64,000 nucleotides of DNA from Pseudomonas sp. GOM7 (GTDB lineage Bacteria > Pseudomonadota > Gammaproteobacteria > Pseudomonadales > Pseudomonadaceae), in assembly GCF_026723825.1 (NCBI RefSeq), contig NZ_CP113519.1, forward strand, positions 2,418,001-2,482,000. Direction: 5' to 3'. Every line of letters begins with the position of its first letter. The first letter of the stretch is position 1. The translations under genes were made by a program, and so were the position numbers. The notes under the pieces are model-generated. The model worked only from the letters and a program-made list of their open reading frames with translations, searched no databases and had not been told where the DNA came from. Shown here one piece after another: positions 8,925-23,593 of the stretch.

Positions 8925-8964
8925 AACGACAAAGGCCGCTTATCAGCGGCCTTTGTCGTTTCTA
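8925..8964 (+). terminator. Rho-independent terminator of glnS-cysS
   Basis: AACGACAAAGGCCGCT and AGCGGCCTTTGTCGTT form a perfect 16-bp stem with a TATC loop, twelve bases after the cysS stop. Confidence 0.9.
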
Positions 8965-8977
8965 GGGATGTGCTGCA

Positions 8978-10332
<1,355 letters not shown>

Positions 10333-12168
10333 TCAGGGCCGCACGCCCTGTTCGCGCAGGCGCTTGTACAGGGTGTTGCGGCTCAGGCCGAGGTGGCGGG
10401 CCAGGTAGGAGATGTTACCGCCGCAGGCCTGGTACTGGCTGGCAAGGTCGACATTATCCGGTTCGGGATGCGCTGGCAGGCTGGTGTCGGTTGGCAGGTC
10501 GAGGAAAAAGTCGTCCGGCAGGTGCTCGGCGCGGATGGGCTGATCGTCGGCCATGGCCAGTGCCACCCGCAGCACGCTGCTGAGCTGACGCAGATTGCCG
10601 GGCCAGGGGTGGCGCTGGAACAGTTCCAGCACTTCGTGGCTGATGCCCGCGCGCTGCCGGGGTTCGCGGTGCTGCTCCCACAGTTTCTGGAACAGCGCCA
10701 ACCTGTCGCTGCGCTCGCGCAGTGGTGGCAGCTCCAGGTTCAGGCCGCTGATGCGGTAGTAGAGATCGGCGCGGAACTGGCCGCTGTCGACGTCCTGGCG
10801 CAGCGGACGGTTGGTCGCGGAGACCAGGCGCACGTCGACCGGATGCAGTTCGCTGCTGCCCAGTGGTTGCACGCAGCGCTCCTGCAGCACCCGCAGCAGG
10901 CGGGCCTGTACGCGCAATGGCATGTCGCCGATCTCGTCGAGAAACAGCGTGCCCTGGTGCGCCTTGCGGATCAGGCCGACATGGCCCTTGTGGTTGGCGC
11001 CGGTAAAGGCGCCTTTTTCATAGCCGAACAGCTCCGATTCCACCAGCTCTGCCGGAATGGCGGCGCAGTTGACCGCGATGAAGGGCTGGCTGGCGCGCGA
11101 GCTGGCCTGGTGCAGGGCCTTGACGAAGACTTCCTTGCCGGCACCGGTTTCCCCCTGCACCAGGATCGGGATGTCCTTTTCCAGCAGGCGTTCGGCCTGG
11201 CGAATAGCCTTGTCCATGCGCGCATCACCCAGGCTCAGCGCATGCAGATGCGGTGCCTGGGGGCTGCTCGTGGCAGTTGGCGGACGAAAATCCCGAGCCT
11301 GGATCGGCGCCGGCCGAGCAGGGCGACGTACCCGCGCGTGAAAGCGGAACTGACCAGTGGTGCGCAGGTTGAATGGCTGGCCATCCGGCTGGTTGAGCAA
11401 CTGCTGTAGCGGCAGGTCGAAGAGCTGCTCGATGGCACCGTAGGTCAGCGGCTGGCCGAGCAGGTTGTCGGCGCGGCGGTTGGCCGACACCACGTGCCCT
11501 TGCTCGTCGAACACCACCAGGCCGGCCCAGGGGCTGTCGAGGTTGTCCAGGCTGTTATTGAAGCTGAGCAGGTGGTAGCGGTCGGCGAACAGCTTGAGGA
11601 TCAGGCGGTTCTCCACCGACTGGCTCATCATCTTGACCATGCCGAGGGTGTGCGCCGGTGGCAGGTAGCTGTCGCTGGACACATCGAGCACGGCGATCAT
11701 GCGCCGCTGTTCGTCGAAGATCGGTGAGGCCGAGCCGGTCATGAAGCGGTTGGCCTTGAGGAAATGCTCATCGTGCTGGATGTGCACGGCCTGGCCACAA
11801 CTGAGTGCGGTGCCGATGGCATTGGTACCGGTGTAGCGCTCCAGCCAGCTAGCGCCGGCGACGAAACCGGCGGCTTGGCGTGGCTCGATGAAGCGCTGGT
11901 CGCCCCAGGAGTGCAGCAGCCGGCCCTGGTCGTCGGCGAGCATGATCAGGCAGTTGGAGTTGGCCAGGATGGTGCCGTAGTAGGGCAGCACCTCCTGATG
12001 CGTGGTCTGCACCAGAGCCTGGCGGCTCTCCAGCAGGACGGACAGCTCGCCGGGCGCAGGCGGGTCGAAGCGTGGGGGGCTCTGGTGGGTCAGGCCATAG
12101 TCGCGGCAGCGCGACCAGGACTCCTGGATAAGGGTGTCGTGCGCCGGGGTGCGGGCAGCTTCGTTCAT
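10333..12168 (-). CDS. Sigma-54-dependent transcriptional activator, AcoR family
   Basis: 611-residue enhancer-binding protein. Residues 55-200 form a GAF-type sensory region (NCLIMLADDQGRLLHSWGD, TGTNAIGTAL), about 210-270 a PAS-like segment, about 310-545 the AAA+ domain with Walker A GETGAGKE (339), GAFTGA sigma-54 contact loop (386) and Walker B LFLDEIGD; the C-terminus is a Fis-type helix-turn-helix (GGNISYLARHLGLSRNTLYKRL). It is transcribed away from the ABC transporter operon, whose upstream region has a sigma-54 promoter and repeated GTTCA sites, so it most likely controls that operon, possibly sensing its substrate or a derived aldehyde or alcohol. Confidence 0.9.
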   Translation of the reverse strand: MNEAARTPAHDTLIQESWSRCRDYGLTHQSPPRFDPPAPGELSVLLESRQALVQTTHQEVLPYYGTILANSNCLIMLADDQGRLLHSWGDQRFIEPRQAAGFVAGASWLERYTGTNAIGTALSCGQAVHIQHDEHFLKANRFMTGSASPIFDEQRRMIAVLDVSSDSYLPPAHTLGMVKMMSQSVENRLILKLFADRYHLLSFNNSLDNLDSPWAGLVVFDEQGHVVSANRRADNLLGQPLTYGAIEQLFDLPLQQLLNQPDGQPFNLRTTGQFRFHARVRRPARPAPIQARDFRPPTATSSPQAPHLHALSLGDARMDKAIRQAERLLEKDIPILVQGETGAGKEVFVKALHQASSRASQPFIAVNCAAIPAELVESELFGYEKGAFTGANHKGHVGLIRKAHQGTLFLDEIGDMPLRVQARLLRVLQERCVQPLGSSELHPVDVRLVSATNRPLRQDVDSGQFRADLYYRISGLNLELPPLRERSDRLALFQKLWEQHREPRQRAGISHEVLELFQRHPWPGNLRQLSSVLRVALAMADDQPIRAEHLPDDFFLDLPTDTSLPAHPEPDNVDLASQYQACGGNISYLARHLGLSRNTLYKRLREQGVRP

Positions 12169-12211
12169 GACGTGATCTCTTCTTGTGGCCTCGCGATCTT
12201 TGTCGCGATCA

Positions 12212-12290
12212 GTTCAGTTTCGTTCAAGACTGTTCAAAGTCAACGATCAAAGTGTTCAGTTGTTCACTTTCGACTGTTCAAAAGTGTTCA
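12212..12290. promoter_or_regulatory. Candidate upstream activating sequence: seven GTTCA repeats
   Basis: GTTCA begins at 12212, 12222, 12232, 12254, 12262, 12276 and 12286, several in 10-base phase, as TGTTCA in most. They lie 78-170 bases upstream of the -24 element, the normal range for sigma-54 enhancers, in the intergenic region shared with the activator gene. An A/T-rich stretch (12308-12350) separates them from the promoter. Confidence 0.65.
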
Positions 12291-12367
12291 GTCACATACC
12301 GCTTCGCTGTCACCGGTCTGGAAATATTTTCTTTTAAATCAGTCTGATAGGTCGATTTGTGAGGCCT

Positions 12368-12383
12368 TGGCACGCTTGTCGCT
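12368..12383 (+). promoter_or_regulatory. Sigma-54 (-24/-12) promoter of the ABC transporter operon
   Basis: TGGCACGCTTGTCGCT matches the consensus TGGCAC-R-N4-TTGC-W at all but one position, with GG and GC correctly spaced. Transcription would start near 12394, about 35 bases before the first start codon. Confidence 0.85.
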
Positions 12384-12428
12384 GTAGAGGTTCGCAATCG
12401 AATGGCACGACAAGAAAAAGGACAGGCC

Positions 12429-13523
12429 ATGTCGCTCAAGCTCGAACACGTCACCCGTATCGTCGACGGCCAGGTGCATATCGACGATGCCTGCCTGAGT
12501 TTTGAACCGGGCTCCTTCAACGTGCTGCTCGGCCGTACCCTGGCCGGCAAGACCAGCCTGATGCGCCTGATGGCCGGGCTGGATCGGCCCAGCAGCGGCC
12601 GCGTGCTGATGAACGGCGCCGACGTGACCGGCGTGCCGGTACGCCAGCGTAATGTGTCGATGGTCTATCAGCAGTTCATCAACTACCCGACCCTGACGGT
12701 GTTCGAGAACATCGCCTCGCCACTGCGCCAGGCCGGTATGGCCAAGGAGCAGATCGTCGAGAAGGTCGAGGCCACGGCGCGCATGTTGCGCATCGACAAG
12801 CTGCTGTCGCGCTACCCGCTGGAGCTGTCCGGTGGCCAGCAGCAGCGCACCGCCATGGCGCGGGCGCTGGTCAAGGACGCCTCGCTGATTCTCTTCGACG
12901 AACCGTTGGTCAATCTCGACTACAAGCTGCGTGAAGAACTGCGCCAGGAAATGCGCGAGCTGTTCCAGGCGCGTCACACCATTGCCGTCTATGCCACCAC
13001 CGAGCCCAACGAGGCGCTGGCCCTGGGCGGCACCACCACCATCCTGCATGAAGGCCGGGTGGTGCAGAGCGGCAAGACTGCCGAGGTCTACCACCGTCCG
13101 CAGCAGATGCTGGCCGCCGAGCTGTTCTCGGAGCCGGCGATCAACCTGCTACCTGGACGCATCAGTGGCACTGAGGTGAGCTTCGCCGATTGCGTGCATT
13201 TTCCGCTCAACCCCGATCTGCGCGGCATCGACGAGGGTGAATATCGCTTCGGTGTGCGCCCCAGCCATATCGGCCTGGTGCCATCCAATGACGATGATCT
13301 GGAGCTGGCGGTAACCGTGGAGCTGGCCGAGATCAGCGGCTCGGAAACCTTCCTGCATGTACGCAACGAGCAGTTCGTGCTGGTGCTGCACCTGCCAGGG
13401 GTGCACGAGTACGCGGTGGATACGCCGATCCTGATCTACATCCCCACCCACAAACTGTTCGTCTTCGCCGCCGATGGGCAATTGGTGCAGGCGCCCAGTC
13501 GCCGTCAGGGGAGGGCTGCCTGA
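12429..13523 (+). CDS. glpS: ABC importer ATPase GlpS-like (no switch histidine)
   Basis: 364-residue ATPase of a carbohydrate/polyol-type importer. Walker A GRTLAGKT (35-42), Q-loop Q81, intact signature LSGGQ (133-137), Walker B LILFDE (153-158), then a C-terminal TOBE/OB regulatory region. The H-loop, normally YVTHD, reads YATTE, so threonine replaces the switch histidine at 191. Start chosen at MSLKLEHV with AAGGACAGG ahead. First gene of the operon; its stop overlaps the next start. The gene set (two ATPases, two permeases, DUF2160 protein, binding protein) is that described for the Rhizobium leguminosarum glycerol importer GlpSTPQUV; the glycerol assignment here is by similarity only. 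Confidence 0.8.
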   Translation: MSLKLEHVTRIVDGQVHIDDACLSFEPGSFNVLLGRTLAGKTSLMRLMAGLDRPSSGRVLMNGADVTGVPVRQRNVSMVYQQFINYPTLTVFENIASPLRQAGMAKEQIVEKVEATARMLRIDKLLSRYPLELSGGQQQRTAMARALVKDASLILFDEPLVNLDYKLREELRQEMRELFQARHTIAVYATTEPNEALALGGTTTILHEGRVVQSGKTAEVYHRPQQMLAAELFSEPAINLLPGRISGTEVSFADCVHFPLNPDLRGIDEGEYRFGVRPSHIGLVPSNDDDLELAVTVELAEISGSETFLHVRNEQFVLVLHLPGVHEYAVDTPILIYIPTHKLFVFAADGQLVQAPSRRQGRAA

Positions 13524-14616
13524 TGGCCGAGATTCGTTTGCACAACCTTGCGCACAGCTACAGCGGCACGCCGAAAGCGCCGGAAGACTACGCGATTCGC
13601 GAGATGAACCACGTCTGGCAGCAGGGCGGCGCCTACGCGCTGCTGGGGCCGTCGGGCTGCGGCAAGTCGACGTTGCTGAACATCATCTCCGGCCTGCTCA
13701 GCCCGTCGCAGGGCGAGGTGCAGTTCGACGGCAAGGCGGTCAATACGCTGTCGCCCCAAGAGCGCAACATCGCCCAGGTTTTCCAGTTCCCGGTGGTCTA
13801 CGACACCATGACGGTTTTCGACAACCTGGCCTTTCCGCTGCGCAATCAGGGCATGGACGAAGCTCGGGTGATGAGCAAGGTGCACGAGATCGCCGAGGTG
13901 CTGGAGTTGCACCCGCTGCTGCACAAGAAGGCGCGCAACCTCACTGCCGACGAGAAGCAGAAGGTCTCCATGGGCCGCGGCCTGGTGCGCGACGACGTGT
14001 CGGCGATCCTCTTCGACGAGCCGCTGACGGTGATCGACCCGCACCTGAAGTGGAAACTGCGGCGCAAGCTCAAGCAGATCCACGAGCAGTTCAACATCAC
14101 CATGGTCTACGTCACCCACGACCAGTTGGAGGCCTCCACCTTCGCCGACAAGATCGCGGTGATGTACGGCGGGCAGATCGTTCAGTTCGGCACCCCGCGC
14201 GAGCTGTTCGAGCGCCCCAGGCACACCTTCGTCGGCTACTTCATCGGCAGCCCGGGGATGAACCTGATCGATGTGCAGCGCTGCCAGGGCGGGGTGCGTT
14301 TCGCTGATACCGTGCTGCCGCTTTCCGACGCGCTCAACCAGCGCCTCGCCGGACTGGACGGCAAGCGCCTGCAGGTGGGCATTCGGCCCGAGTTCGTGCA
14401 CGTCTGGGACGGCGCCTATGACGATGCGTTGTGTGGCCGGGTGCTGCACGTCGAGGATCTCGGCACCTACAAGATTCTCACCTTCGACCTCGATGGCCAG
14501 GTGCTCAAGGCGCGCCTGCAGGAGGATCAGCCCGTGCCGCGCGAGCAGGTGTACCTGAGCTTTCCGGCGCAGTGGCTGATGCTCTACGCCGACGACTATC
14601 TGGTGGAGGTGGCGCC

Positions 14617-14620
<4 letters not shown>
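13523..14620 (+). CDS. glpT: ABC importer ATPase GlpT-like (degenerate signature motif)
   Basis: 365-residue partner ATPase. Walker A GPSGCGKST (42-50), Q88, Walker B AILFDE (161-166) and H-loop VYVTHD with H199 are canonical, but the ABC signature LSGGQQQR is replaced by LTADEKQK (140-147) and the D-loop reads LTVIDP. These changes complement those of the preceding ATPase, so a heterodimer is expected. C-terminal TOBE-like domain. Start overlaps the upstream stop (TGATG) and its stop overlaps the permease start (ATGA), indicating translational coupling. Not the glycerol-3-phosphate antiporter also called GlpT. Confidence 0.8.
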
Positions 14621-15480
<860 letters not shown>

Positions 15481-15488
15481 GGCCGACC

Positions 15489-16289
<801 letters not shown>

Positions 16290-16301
16290 GGGAGGTACAT
16301 C

Positions 16302-16574
16302 ATGAGCTGGATGGCCTGGACTCTACCCACCGCACTGTTCTTCGTCGGCATCGCCGTGCTGCTGGCCGGCATGACGCTGGTGGAATTGCGCTGGCCCTGC
16401 GTCGAGCGCAAGGGTTTTCTGCCGATCACCACCACCCCGGGTGATCGGTTGTTCATCGGTCTGCTCGGTAGCGCCTATCTGCACTTGCTGGTGATAGGCG
16501 TGACCGACTGGAGCGTGTGGATAGCCTCGCTGCTATCGCTGTTGTGGTTGTGCGCAGTCATGCGCTGGGGCTGA
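16302..16574 (+). CDS. glpU: Small membrane protein DUF2160, GlpU-like
   Basis: 90 residues with three predicted membrane helices (about 8-25, 49-67, 70-86) and a central PGDR turn. DUF2160 proteins are encoded within this importer type; their role is not established but co-occurrence suggests an accessory subunit. GGAGG lies just before the start. Confidence 0.8.
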   Translation: MSWMAWTLPTALFFVGIAVLLAGMTLVELRWPCVERKGFLPITTTPGDRLFIGLLGSAYLHLLVIGVTDWSVWIASLLSLLWLCAVMRWG

Positions 16575-16625
16575 GCCGGGCTGTTGCCGGTGTGCCTCTC
16601 CCCAAATCCCGAGATGGAGGTCTCT

Positions 16626-18368
<1,743 letters not shown>

Positions 18369-18385
18369 TCGATCAGGCAGAAACG

Positions 18386-18413
18386 ACAACGGCACCCTCG
18401 GGTGCCGTTGTTC
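18386..18413. terminator. Bidirectional terminator between transporter operon and folD
   Basis: ACAACGGCACCC and GGGTGCCGTTGT form a perfect 12-bp stem with a two-base centre, between convergent genes. Confidence 0.8.
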
Positions 18414-18428
18414 GTTGTGCATCTCTGC

Positions 18429-19283
18429 TTATTGATGCAGGTGCTCGGCCGCGTGCAGGGTATTTTCCAAGAGGCCGGCGCGGGTCATCGGGCCGACACC
18501 GCCCGGCACTGGAGTGATCCAGCCAGCGCGGGGCAGGGCGGCATCAAAGGTCACGTCGCCCACCAGCTTGCCATCCTCCTGGCGGCTGATGCCGACATCG
18601 ATGACGATGGCGCCTTCCTTGATCCACTCGCCCTTGACCAGGCCAGGCTTGCCCACGGCCACGACGACTATGTCGGCCTGGCTGACATGCTGGGCCAGAT
18701 CCTTGGTGAAGCGATGGGTGACGGTCACGGTGCAGCCGGCCAACAGCAGTTCCAAGGCCATCGGCCGGCCGACGATATTCGAGGCACCCACCACCACGGC
18801 ATGCAGGCCATAGAGATCGACGCCGGTGCTGTGCAGCAGGGTCATGATGCCCTTGGGCGTGCAGGGGCGCAGCAGCGGCATGCGCTGGGCCAGGCGGCCG
18901 ATGTTGTAGGGGTGGAAGCCGTCCACGTCCTTGTCCGGGCGGATGCGTTCGAGCAGCGGCGAGGCGTCCAGGTGTTCGGGCAGCGGCAGTTGCACCAGAA
19001 TGCCGTCGATGGTCGGGTCTTCATTGAGCTCGTCGATCAGCGCGAGCAGGTCGGCCTGGCTGGTCTGAGCCGGCAGGTCGTAGGCACGGGAGAGGAAGCC
19101 GACTTCTTCGCAATCCTTGCGTTTATGTGACACATAGACCTGGGAGGCAGGATCGGTACCGACCAGGATCACGGCCAGGCCTGGCGCGCGAAGGCCTTGC
19201 TGGCGGCGTTCGGCGACACGTTGGGCAATCTGCTGGCGGAGGCTGGCGGCGATCGCCTTGCCGTCGATCAGTTGTGCGGTCAT
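18429..19283 (-). CDS. folD: Methylenetetrahydrofolate dehydrogenase/cyclohydrolase
   Basis: Bifunctional one-carbon enzyme: NADP-dependent oxidation of 5,10-methylene-THF and hydrolysis to 10-formyl-THF. 284 residues; catalytic tyrosine-lysine pair in [32 protein letters not shown], and the nucleotide-binding [13 protein letters not shown] plus [10 protein letters not shown]. Ordinary full-length member, divergent from the tRNA cluster. Confidence 0.97.
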   Translation of the reverse strand: MTAQLIDGKAIAASLRQQIAQRVAERRQQGLRAPGLAVILVGTDPASQVYVSHKRKDCEEVGFLSRAYDLPAQTSQADLLALIDELNEDPTIDGILVQLPLPEHLDASPLLERIRPDKDVDGFHPYNIGRLAQRMPLLRPCTPKGIMTLLHSTGVDLYGLHAVVVGASNIVGRPMALELLLAGCTVTVTHRFTKDLAQHVSQADIVVVAVGKPGLVKGEWIKEGAIVIDVGISRQEDGKLVGDVTFDAALPRAGWITPVPGGVGPMTRAGLLENTLHAAEHLHQ

Positions 19284-19415
19284 TGCGCTGGTTAACCATT
19301 AATTAAGGATGAAAAAAGGACGCGCATTCTCGCATGGGCGCTCACTGGGGCAAAGGCGCCTGCCATGGTTTTCGCGTAACTCCTTTATATAGCTGAACTT
19401 TTTTGAAAATTTCTG

Positions 19416-19444
19416 TTGACGAGGGTGGGGGGCGTCTATAACAT
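19416..19444 (+). promoter_or_regulatory. Promoter of the tRNA cluster
   Basis: TTGACG is followed after 15 bases by TATAAC, or after 17 by TAACAT, then by the GC-rich discriminator CGCCCCGC. A GC-rich discriminator is typical of stringently controlled tRNA promoters. Confidence 0.6.
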
Positions 19445-19553
19445 TCGCCCCGCTTCTCAGGAACAGCCACTCGCTGGGTGAGACGGCAAGCGCCAAGCCC
19501 TCGTGGCAAGGTGCTAGTCGAAAGCTTCTAAGTCTGCGCTAGCGGATGGATAA

Positions 19554-19630
19554 GCGCCCGTAGCTCAGCTGGATAGAGCATCCGCCTTCTAAGCGGATGG
19601 TCGCAGGTTCGAGTCCTGCCGGGTGCGCCA
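19554..19630 (+). tRNA. tRNA-Arg (UCU)
   Basis: 77 bases including encoded CCA. Acceptor GCGCCCG pairs with CGGGTGC; D arm GCTC..GAGC; anticodon arm TCCGC-CTTCTAA-GCGGA with anticodon TCT; T arm GCAGG-TTCGAGT-CCTGC. First of three tRNA genes. Confidence 0.95.
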
Positions 19631-19666
19631 TTGGCGTTCGGGCAATTTGAGCAAGCAATGCAATAT

Positions 19667-19743
19667 GGTGGGCGTAGCTCAGTTGGTAGAGCACAGGATT
19701 GTGGCTCCTGGTGTCGTGGGTTCGATTCCCATCGTCCACCCCA
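19667..19743 (+). tRNA. tRNA-His (GUG)
   Basis: 77 bases with the extra 5' G typical of tRNA-His. Anticodon loop ATTGTGGC carries GTG; T arm GTGGG-TTCGATT-CCCAT; ends in encoded CCA. Followed by a terminator-like hairpin before the next tRNA. Confidence 0.95.
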
Positions 19744-19752
19744 TATTCCAAA

Positions 19753-19779
19753 GCGCCAGGCCCAAAGCCTGGCGTTTTT
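19753..19779 (+). terminator. Terminator after tRNA-His
   Basis: CGCCAGGC and GCCTGGCG form an 8-bp stem around CCAAA, followed by TTTTTG. It lies between tRNA-His and tRNA-Leu, so it may reduce read-through to tRNA-Leu and tig. Confidence 0.75.
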
Positions 19780-19798
19780 GTTTTAAGCTGCAAACCGC

Positions 19799-19883
19799 GC
19801 GGACGTGGTGAAATTGGTAGACACACCAGATTTAGGTTCTGGCGCCGCAAGGTGTGAGAGTTCGAGTCTCTCCGTCCGCACCA
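19799..19883 (+). tRNA. tRNA-Leu (UAG)
   Basis: 85 bases with a long variable arm, as in class II tRNAs. Acceptor GCGGACG pairs with CGTCCGC; anticodon arm CCAGA-TTTAGGT-TCTGG carries TAG; T arm GAGAG-TTCGAGT-CTCTC; encoded CCA. Confidence 0.95.
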
Positions 19884-20008
19884 TCTTACAAATCCCCCCG
19901 ATTGCCGCCTGCTTCTAGGGTGACTTCTTCATATCGACCCTCTAGAATGCTTGGCCTTGAATCGGGGCCGGCCTGAGCCGGCTTGTGTCTGTGCAACGAG
20001 GAATATCC

Positions 20009-21319
20009 ATGCAAGTTTCTGTTGAAAGCACTTCTGCTCTTGAGCGCCGGATGACCGTCGGCGTACCCGTCGAGCGCATCGAGACCGAAGTCAACAAGCG
20101 TCTGCAACAGACTGCCCGTCGCGTAAAGGTTCCTGGCTTCCGCCCCGGCAAGGTGCCGATGAGCGTGATCCGCCAGCGTTACGAAGATGCCGCGCGTCAG
20201 GAAGCTCTGGGCGACCTGATCCAGGCCACCTTCTATGAGGCCGTGGTCGAGCAGAAGCTGAACCCGGCTGGTGCCCCGGCCGTCGAGCCGAAGTCCTTCG
20301 AGAAGGGCAAGGATCTGGAATACGTCGCTACCTTCGAGGTGTTCCCGGAATTCCAGGTGACTGGCCTCGACAGCATCGCCATCGAGCGCCTGCAGGCCGA
20401 AGTGGTCGACAGCGACGTCGACAACATGCTGGACATCCTGCGCAAGCAAAACACCCGTTTCGAGAGCGTCGAGCGTGCTGCCGAGAATGGCGACCAACTG
20501 AACATCGATTTCGTTGGCAAGATCGACGGCGAAGCCTTCGCGGGTGGCAGCGCCAAGGGTACTCAACTGGTGCTGGGTTCCGGTCGCATGATCCCCGGCT
20601 TCGAGGATGCCCTGGTCGGCGCCAAGGCCGGTGAAGAGCGCGTGATCAACCCGACCTTCCCCGAGGACTATCAGAACCTCGACCTGGCCGGCAAGACCGC
20701 CGAGTTCACTGTGACCGTGAACAGCGTTGCCGCCCCGCAACTGCCTGAGTTGAATGAAGAGTTCTTCGCTCTGTTCGGCATCAAGGAAGGTGGTCTGGAA
20801 GGCTTCCGCGCCGAAGTTCGCAAGAACATGGAGCGCGAGCTGCGTCAGGCCATCAAGTCCAAGGTCAAGAACCAGGTAATGGACGGCCTGCTGGCTGCCA
20901 ACCCGGTGGAAGTGCCGAAAGCGCTGATCAGCAACGAAGTGGATCGTCTGCGCGTACAGGCCGTTCAGCAGTTCGGCGGCAACATCAAGCCCGACCAACT
21001 GCCTGCCGAGCTGTTCGAGGAGCAGGCCAAGCGTCGCGTCGTGCTGGGCCTGATCGTCGCCGAAGTGGTCAAGCAGTTCGAGCTCAAGCCGGACGAGGCT
21101 CGCGTGCGTGAGCTGATCGAGGAAATGGCCTCGGCCTACCAGGAGCCCGAGCAAGTGGTGGCCTGGTACTACAAGAACGACCAGCAGATGAACGAAGTGC
21201 GTTCGGTTGTACTGGAAGAGCAAGTTGTAGATACTGTTCTGCAGAAGGCCAACGTGACCGACAAAGCGGTTTCCTACGAAGATGCAGTCAAGCCGGCGGA
21301 AGCCCCGAAAGCCGACTGA
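20009..21319 (+). CDS. tig: Trigger factor chaperone
   Basis: Ribosome-associated chaperone and prolyl isomerase. 436 residues: ribosome-binding domain with the signature GFRPGKVP near residue 45, FKBP-like PPIase domain about 155-245 ([17 protein letters not shown]), and helical C-terminal substrate cradle. Start MQVSVEST chosen with GAGGA ahead. Upstream of clpP-clpX-lon in the proteostasis cluster. Confidence 0.98.
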   Translation: MQVSVESTSALERRMTVGVPVERIETEVNKRLQQTARRVKVPGFRPGKVPMSVIRQRYEDAARQEALGDLIQATFYEAVVEQKLNPAGAPAVEPKSFEKGKDLEYVATFEVFPEFQVTGLDSIAIERLQAEVVDSDVDNMLDILRKQNTRFESVERAAENGDQLNIDFVGKIDGEAFAGGSAKGTQLVLGSGRMIPGFEDALVGAKAGEERVINPTFPEDYQNLDLAGKTAEFTVTVNSVAAPQLPELNEEFFALFGIKEGGLEGFRAEVRKNMERELRQAIKSKVKNQVMDGLLAANPVEVPKALISNEVDRLRVQAVQQFGGNIKPDQLPAELFEEQAKRRVVLGLIVAEVVKQFELKPDEARVRELIEEMASAYQEPEQVVAWYYKNDQQMNEVRSVVLEEQVVDTVLQKANVTDKAVSYEDAVKPAEAPKAD

Positions 21320-21347
21320 TCGCGTCACCTCGTTCGAGTACACCACC

Positions 21348-21373
21348 ATAAGCCAGCCTCCGTGCTGGCTTAT
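21348..21373 (+). terminator. Hairpin between tig and clpP
   Basis: ATAAGCCAGC and GCTGGCTTAT form a perfect 10-bp stem with a six-base loop 28 bases after tig. There is no run of T after it, so it may be a weak terminator or an mRNA-stabilising hairpin. Confidence 0.5.
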
Positions 21374-21413
21374 GCGTATTTGAGACATGACTATTAGGGA
21401 GTGAGCGCAAGAC

Positions 21414-22055
<642 letters not shown>

Positions 22056-22162
22056 ATGAGGCATCGGCAGCGGGCATCCGCCATTGGCGCCACCGGCGCC
22101 CTTGAAAATGCCCGCATTTGCCTTCATCTTGTGTTTCAAGCCTACCGTATTGGATTGATCGA

Positions 22163-23443
22163 ATGACTGATACTCGTAACGGTGAGGACAACGGCAAACT
22201 GCTTTATTGCTCCTTCTGCGGCAAAAGCCAGCACGAAGTGCGCAAGTTGATCGCCGGTCCCTCCGTCTTCATCTGCGACGAATGCGTCGACCTGTGCAAC
22301 GACATCATCCGCGAGGAGGTGCAGGAAGCGCAGGCCGAGAGCAACGCGCACAAACTTCCGGCACCCAAGGAAATCAGCGGCATCCTGGATCAGTACGTGA
22401 TCGGTCAGGAGCGTGCGAAGAAGGTGCTGTCGGTAGCGGTGTACAACCACTACAAGCGCCTCAACCAGCGCGACAAGAAAGACGACGTCGAGCTGGGCAA
22501 GAGCAACATCCTGCTGATCGGCCCGACCGGCTCGGGCAAGACGCTCTTGGCCGAAACCCTGGCGCGCCTGCTCAATGTGCCGTTCACCATCGCTGATGCC
22601 ACCACTCTGACCGAAGCCGGTTACGTGGGTGAGGACGTCGAGAACATCATTCAGAAGCTGCTGCAGAAGTGCGACTACGATGTCGAGAAGGCCCAGATGG
22701 GTATCGTCTACATCGACGAGATCGACAAGATCTCGCGCAAGTCGGACAACCCGTCGATCACCCGTGACGTATCGGGTGAGGGTGTGCAGCAGGCGCTGCT
22801 CAAGTTGATCGAGGGTACCGTGGCCTCGGTTCCGCCGCAGGGCGGGCGCAAGCATCCGCAGCAGGAATTCCTGCAGGTGGACACGCGCAACATCCTGTTC
22901 ATTTGCGGCGGCGCCTTCGCTGGCCTGGAAAAGGTCATTCAGGCCCGTTCCACCAAGGGCGGCATCGGCTTCGGCGCGGAAGTGCGCAGCAAGCAGGAAG
23001 GCAAGAAGATCGGCGAGTCTCTGCGTGAGGTAGAGCCGGACGATCTGGTCAAATTCGGTCTTATCCCTGAGTTCGTCGGTCGTCTGCCGGTGATTGCGAC
23101 GCTGGAGGAGCTGGACGAGGCTGCTTTGGTGCAGATTCTCACCGAGCCGAAGAACGCGCTGACCAAGCAGTACGCCAAGCTGTTCGAGATGGAAGGCGTG
23201 GATCTGGAGTTCCGCTCCGATGCGCTCAAGTCCGTGGCGCAGAAGGCGCTGGAGCGCAAGACCGGCGCCCGTGGCCTGCGTTCGATCCTCGAAGGCATTC
23301 TGCTCGACACCATGTACGAGATCCCGTCCCAGCAGGACGTGAGCAAGGTGGTGATCGACGAGAGCGTCATCGACGGCAGCTCCAAGCCGCTGCTGATCTA
23401 CGAGAGCAGCGAGCCCCAGGCCAAGGCTGCGCCGGACGCCTGA
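22163..23443 (+). CDS. clpX: ClpXP protease ATP-binding subunit ClpX
   Basis: AAA+ unfoldase feeding ClpP. 426 residues: N-terminal zinc-binding domain with two CxxC pairs ([15 protein letters not shown]), Walker A GPTGSGKT, Walker [10 protein letters not shown], and the ClpP-contacting IGF loop in [10 protein letters not shown] start at MTDTRNGED, the conserved N-terminus. Confidence 0.98.
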   Translation: MTDTRNGEDNGKLLYCSFCGKSQHEVRKLIAGPSVFICDECVDLCNDIIREEVQEAQAESNAHKLPAPKEISGILDQYVIGQERAKKVLSVAVYNHYKRLNQRDKKDDVELGKSNILLIGPTGSGKTLLAETLARLLNVPFTIADATTLTEAGYVGEDVENIIQKLLQKCDYDVEKAQMGIVYIDEIDKISRKSDNPSITRDVSGEGVQQALLKLIEGTVASVPPQGGRKHPQQEFLQVDTRNILFICGGAFAGLEKVIQARSTKGGIGFGAEVRSKQEGKKIGESLREVEPDDLVKFGLIPEFVGRLPVIATLEELDEAALVQILTEPKNALTKQYAKLFEMEGVDLEFRSDALKSVAQKALERKTGARGLRSILEGILLDTMYEIPSQQDVSKVVIDESVIDGSSKPLLIYESSEPQAKAAPDA

Positions 23444-23466
23444 TCGCGTTGTTACCCGATGCAAAG

Positions 23467-23494
23467 AAGGGGCCTCAGGGCCCCTTCGCTTTTC
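23467..23494 (+). terminator. Terminator after clpX
   Basis: AAGGGGCC and GGCCCCTT pair around TCAG, followed by CGCTTTT, 24 bases after the clpX stop. Confidence 0.85.
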
Positions 23495-23505
23495 TGGACA
23501 TTGTG

Positions 23506-23536
23506 CTTGTTTTTTACGGGAGCTACCCCCATCTTA
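23506..23536 (+). promoter_or_regulatory. Sigma-32 (heat-shock) promoter of lon
   Basis: CTTGTTT, 14 bases, then CCCCATCTTA matches the RpoH pattern CTTGAAA-N13/14-CCCCATNT closely in the -10 and in CTTG of the -35. Heat-shock control of lon is well established in gammaproteobacteria. Confidence 0.7.
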
Positions 23537-23593
23537 AAAGCCAAGGGTAATCCCGCCTGTTTACGGCCCTTGGGCCGCTGCTGAGCCGAAATC

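Noticed and set aside
19554..19883. tRNA cluster as an integration site of a genomic island
   Set aside because: No partial tRNA copy and no integrase nearby; flanking genes folD and tig are in their usual order.
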